Notes under the pieces: generated by a model
The model's database searches: none
Told to the model about the DNA's origin: nothing
What the model saw: the letters and a program-made list of their open reading frames with translations, nothing else
Translations under genes and position numbers: made by a program
Shown here: positions 61,516-64,000 of the stretch, one piece after another
How positions within the stretch are numbered: the stretch's first letter is position 1
Layout: each line of letters begins with the position of its first letter
Assembly: GCF_030269485.1 (NCBI RefSeq)
Contig: NZ_BSTL01000007.1
Span: forward strand, 261,204 to 325,203
DNA: 64,000 nucleotides
DNA from: Actinoplanes sp. NBRC 103695
Lineage (GTDB): Bacteria; Actinomycetota; Actinomycetes; Mycobacteriales; Micromonosporaceae
Reading direction: 5' to 3'

Positions 61516-63293
61516 CGCAGCTGCTCCCGGACGAAGGTCAGCTCCGCTTCCAGATCCGAGGAGTCGGTGATCAGCAGGGCGGGGTGCGGCAGCTCGGCGG
61601 TGAGCGCGTGGTGGGCGTACATCTCGGGGGCGTCGGTGGCACGGCCCAGGTAACGCTCCGCGAGCGGGGCGGGCAGGTCGTGCCAGTCGGTGACCGGATC
61701 GCGGGCCACGCCGCAGCGGACCTCGTCGCCGCGGCGGACCACGGCCAGGCCGGCCAGCCAGCCGCCGAGGCCTGCGCCGTGCGCGGCCACCCGGCCGATG
61801 TCCAGGTCGGGGTGCTTGCCGGTGAGGTCGCGGAGCGCGTCGAGGACGTCGGCCAGCGTGACGTCGGCCAGCCGGCGATGCACCGCCTTCTCGAAGCTGG
61901 GCGCCAATCCGGGCGTACCCCGGGGATCGACACTGACCACCGCGAAGCCGGAACCGGCCCACCAGGCCCGCTCCTGCCACCCGGCCGGGTCCTGGGTGAC
62001 CTGCTGGTGGCCGGGGCCGTCGCCGAAGGTGAGCAGCACCGGCAGACGCGTCCCGCCGACGTGGTCGGGCGGGTAGAGGACCGAGGCGGGCAGCCGACGA
62101 TCGGTGACCCGTTCCAGGATGGGGCGCGGGGAGTATGGCAGCGGCTCGGCGGACGACCGCAGGCGGTGCACCACGCGGTTGTCGCGCCGCACCTCCTCCC
62201 CGATGACCAGGACGTCGCCGCCGACCGCCGCCGGTCGCGCGACGGCCACCCGCTCGGCCGAGGCGCCACCGCCGCCGAGCGAACCGCGTACCCGGAAGAT
62301 GTCGCTGGTCGCCGGGTCGCCCTCGGTGGCCTCGACGACGAGCTCGGCGCCGGGCAGCACCCCGATCACCCGGCGGACGTAGAGGCCGGGCGGGGTCAGC
62401 AGGCTGCCGTCCGCGAACAGGCAGCGCGCGTCGAAGCCGTCGTGCGCCAGCTCGCCACCGACCAGAACCCGGCCGTCCGGCAGGTGCCGCGGCGTGCCCG
62501 CGACGGGCTCCACCCAGCGCGCGTCGGCGAGCTCGGCGTGCACCTGCGTCTCACCGGTGCGCGGGTCCACCGACAGCACCAGCCCGTGCTGCTGGAGCCG
62601 GCGCAGCACGGTGATCAGCGGGTTCCCGCCGTCGCCCCAGTGCACGTCCACCAGGTAGGGGTAGGTCTCCCGGTCCCAGTGCACATCCACCCAGCCGCCG
62701 TCCAGGTCCAGCAGGTGCAAGGAGATCGACCCGGCGGTACGCGAGGCGAGCACCTGAGCGCCGTCCGGCGACCACCACCAGCCCCGCCGCCGCCCGAACT
62801 CCAGCCCGGCCGGGTCGGTGACGCCCCACCGGACGCCGCCCGGGTCTCGCCACGAGCTGTCCCCGGGCTCCCCGGCCAGCAGCTCGTCGCTGCCGTCCGG
62901 GCCGGCGATCCGCAGGCAGCCGTCCGGCGTGGTGTAGCCGATGCTCGCCCCGGCCGGGTCCGGATGCGGGTCGATCGCGGGCGCCTCGGTGTGCATCGCG
63001 GTCACGTCGCCGGTGCGCAGGTCGGCCCGGAAGAGCCGGCCGTCGATCGCGTACGCGGCGACGGTGGCGTCCCGGTCGACGCCGTACCGCTCCACCGGAC
63101 CGGGCGCCACCTGCTGCTCCACGCCCGCGGTGACGCTCAGCACCCAGAGTGAGGCGGCCGCCTCGAACCGCCCGGCCGAACGCAGGAACACCACGCGCGC
63201 GCCGTCACCGCCGACCATCACGTCGTGTGGCGCGCCGTGCCGGAAGCCGCCGGTGCGCCGCGCGAGATCGGGAAAGTCCACGGAGACCAGCAT
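61512..63293 (-). CDS. S9/DPP4-like prolyl oligopeptidase homologue lacking the serine nucleophile
   Basis: 593 aa. An N-terminal propeller (about 1-400) with DPP4-type EATEGDPATSD, then an alpha/beta-hydrolase part (RLPVLLTFGDGPGHQQVTQD, SGFAVVSVDPRGTPGLAPSF, YLGRATDAPEMYAHH). The nucleophile elbow, normally GWSFGG, reads GAGLGG, so Ser is Gly at about residue 508. The chain stops soon after LLITDSSDL, before the catalytic His and the usual Asp context. Likely a dead enzyme or a pseudoenzyme with a binding role. Overlaps the Uma2 gene by ATGA. Confidence 0.75.
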   Translation of the reverse strand: MLVSVDFPDLARRTGGFRHGAPHDVMVGGDGARVVFLRSAGRFEAAASLWVLSVTAGVEQQVAPGPVERYGVDRDATVAAYAIDGRLFRADLRTGDVTAMHTEAPAIDPHPDPAGASIGYTTPDGCLRIAGPDGSDELLAGEPGDSSWRDPGGVRWGVTDPAGLEFGRRRGWWWSPDGAQVLASRTAGSISLHLLDLDGGWVDVHWDRETYPYLVDVHWGDGGNPLITVLRRLQQHGLVLSVDPRTGETQVHAELADARWVEPVAGTPRHLPDGRVLVGGELAHDGFDARCLFADGSLLTPPGLYVRRVIGVLPGAELVVEATEGDPATSDIFRVRGSLGGGGASAERVAVARPAAVGGDVLVIGEEVRRDNRVVHRLRSSAEPLPYSPRPILERVTDRRLPASVLYPPDHVGGTRLPVLLTFGDGPGHQQVTQDPAGWQERAWWAGSGFAVVSVDPRGTPGLAPSFEKAVHRRLADVTLADVLDALRDLTGKHPDLDIGRVAAHGAGLGGWLAGLAVVRRGDEVRCGVARDPVTDWHDLPAPLAERYLGRATDAPEMYAHHALTAELPHPALLITDSSDLEAELTFVREQLR

Positions 63294-63352
63294 CCCTGAT
63301 CAAGGCCCCTCCGCGCCTGTCGTTGGTATGAGTTGCCCGTAGAGTTGCCCGG

Positions 63353-64000
63353 GTGATTGAGGAAGACCCCCGGAGCCTGCTGCTGGTGCACGCGCACCCC
63401 GACGACGAGGTGACCGGAACCGGCGCCACGATGGCCCACTACGCGGCGGAGGGCGCGCGCGTCACCCTGGTCACGTGCACCCTCGGTGAGGAAGGCGAGA
63501 TCCACGTTCCGGCGCTGGCGCAGCTGGAGGCCAGGCAGGCCGACCAGCTCGGCGGCTGGCGGATCGCCGAGCTCGAGCGGGCGTGTGCCGCGCTGGGCGT
63601 GACGGACCACCGGTTCCTCGGCGGTGCGGGTCGCTACCGCGACTCCGGGATGATGGGTCTGGAGACCAACAACCACCCGCGGTGCTTCTGGCAGGCGGAT
63701 CTCGACGAGGCCGCGGGGCTCCTTCTGGAGACCATTCGTGAGGTACGCCCGCAGGTCATGATCACGTATGACGAGAACGGCTTCTACGGCCACCCGGACC
63801 ACATCATGTCCCACCGGGTGGCGATGCGGGCGGCGGAGCTGGCCGGCCCCGACGCCCCCAGCAAGATCTACTTCACCGCGATGCCGCGCAGCGTGCTGAT
63901 CGGTGGCATGGAGGCGTTCCGCGGGCTGGACGACAACCCGTTCGCCGACGTGGAGAAGGTCGAGGACCTGCCGTTCGGGCATCCGGACGAGGAGATCGCC
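63353..64000 (+). CDS. mshB: mycothiol deacetylase MshB, N-terminal part
   Basis: Starts GTG 63353 and runs off the window. [20 protein letters not shown] has the zinc-binding HPDD; later [27 protein letters not shown] and [18 protein letters not shown] match MshB, the deacetylase of N-acetyl-glucosaminyl-inositol in mycothiol synthesis. Supports an actinobacterial source. The C-terminus is outside the window. Confidence 0.92.
   Translation, partial: MIEEDPRSLLLVHAHPDDEVTGTGATMAHYAAEGARVTLVTCTLGEEGEIHVPALAQLEARQADQLGGWRIAELERACAALGVTDHRFLGGAGRYRDSGMMGLETNNHPRCFWQADLDEAAGLLLETIREVRPQVMITYDENGFYGHPDHIMSHRVAMRAAELAGPDAPSKIYFTAMPRSVLIGGMEAFRGLDDNPFADVEKVEDLPFGHPDEEIA

Overview
The window is high-GC actinobacterial DNA. 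Most genes are packed with 4-base ATGA or GTGA overlaps, GTG starts are frequent, an mshB gene (mycothiol synthesis) is present, and there are two DUF5753/DUF397 regulator modules. Together these fit Micromonosporaceae, perhaps an Actinoplanes-like strain; the genus is inference. I saw no rRNA, tRNA, CRISPR array or complete insertion sequence.

Layout. 1-11.4 kb is mostly housekeeping: the end of ispH, a glycosyltransferase, rmuC, two small membrane proteins, valS, an RLIG1-like RNA ligase, a TIMP-like secreted protein, a 59-bp minisatellite, the ogt / ada-alkA alkylation-repair operon and ychF. 11.4-15.1 kb is a lower-GC restriction-modification island with one N6-adenine methyltransferase and two different XhoI/PaeR7I-family endonucleases. 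15.1-19.4 kb holds a sugar ABC transporter (two permeases and a lipoprotein, no ATPase) and a divergent regulator. 19.4-26.6 kb is a patchwork: a degenerate stretch, DUF1905, an M15-like protein preceded by a 19-codon leader ORF, an ArsR/AHSA1 pair, an MFS exporter, two adjacent genes collapsed by internal deletions (merR, VOC), MarR, a G5 protein and an S51 peptidase. 26.6-31.2 kb encodes two large secreted carbohydrate-active proteins, both ending in ricin-type lectin domains.

32.6-48.9 kb is a catabolic region: fadD, two acyl-CoA dehydrogenases, aldehyde and alcohol dehydrogenases, two SDRs, an APH-type kinase abutting an ACAD11-like dehydrogenase, two intact TetR regulators and a complete Liv-type ABC transporter. 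Related GTGTAAGTTT-like sequences sit in three of its control regions, so the genes may form one regulon. A family of 30-codon ORFs is inserted at ATGA junctions inside two of its operons (three copies). 49-57.6 kb has alkB, the sdhCAB complex, tldD/tldE and a two-domain methyltransferase. 57.6-64 kb has two XRE-DUF5753/DUF397 modules with small Cys-containing proteins, a repeat-rich gap, a short Uma2 protein, an S9 peptidase homologue lacking its catalytic serine, and the start of mshB.

Main points for follow-up are the ATGA-embedded 30-codon cassettes, the two-endonuclease XhoI-type island, the split ACAD11-like kinase/dehydrogenase pair with its possible regulon, the Ddn-TetR chimera, and long inverted repeats at gene ends. 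All coordinates and motifs were read by eye; no database search or alignment was run.
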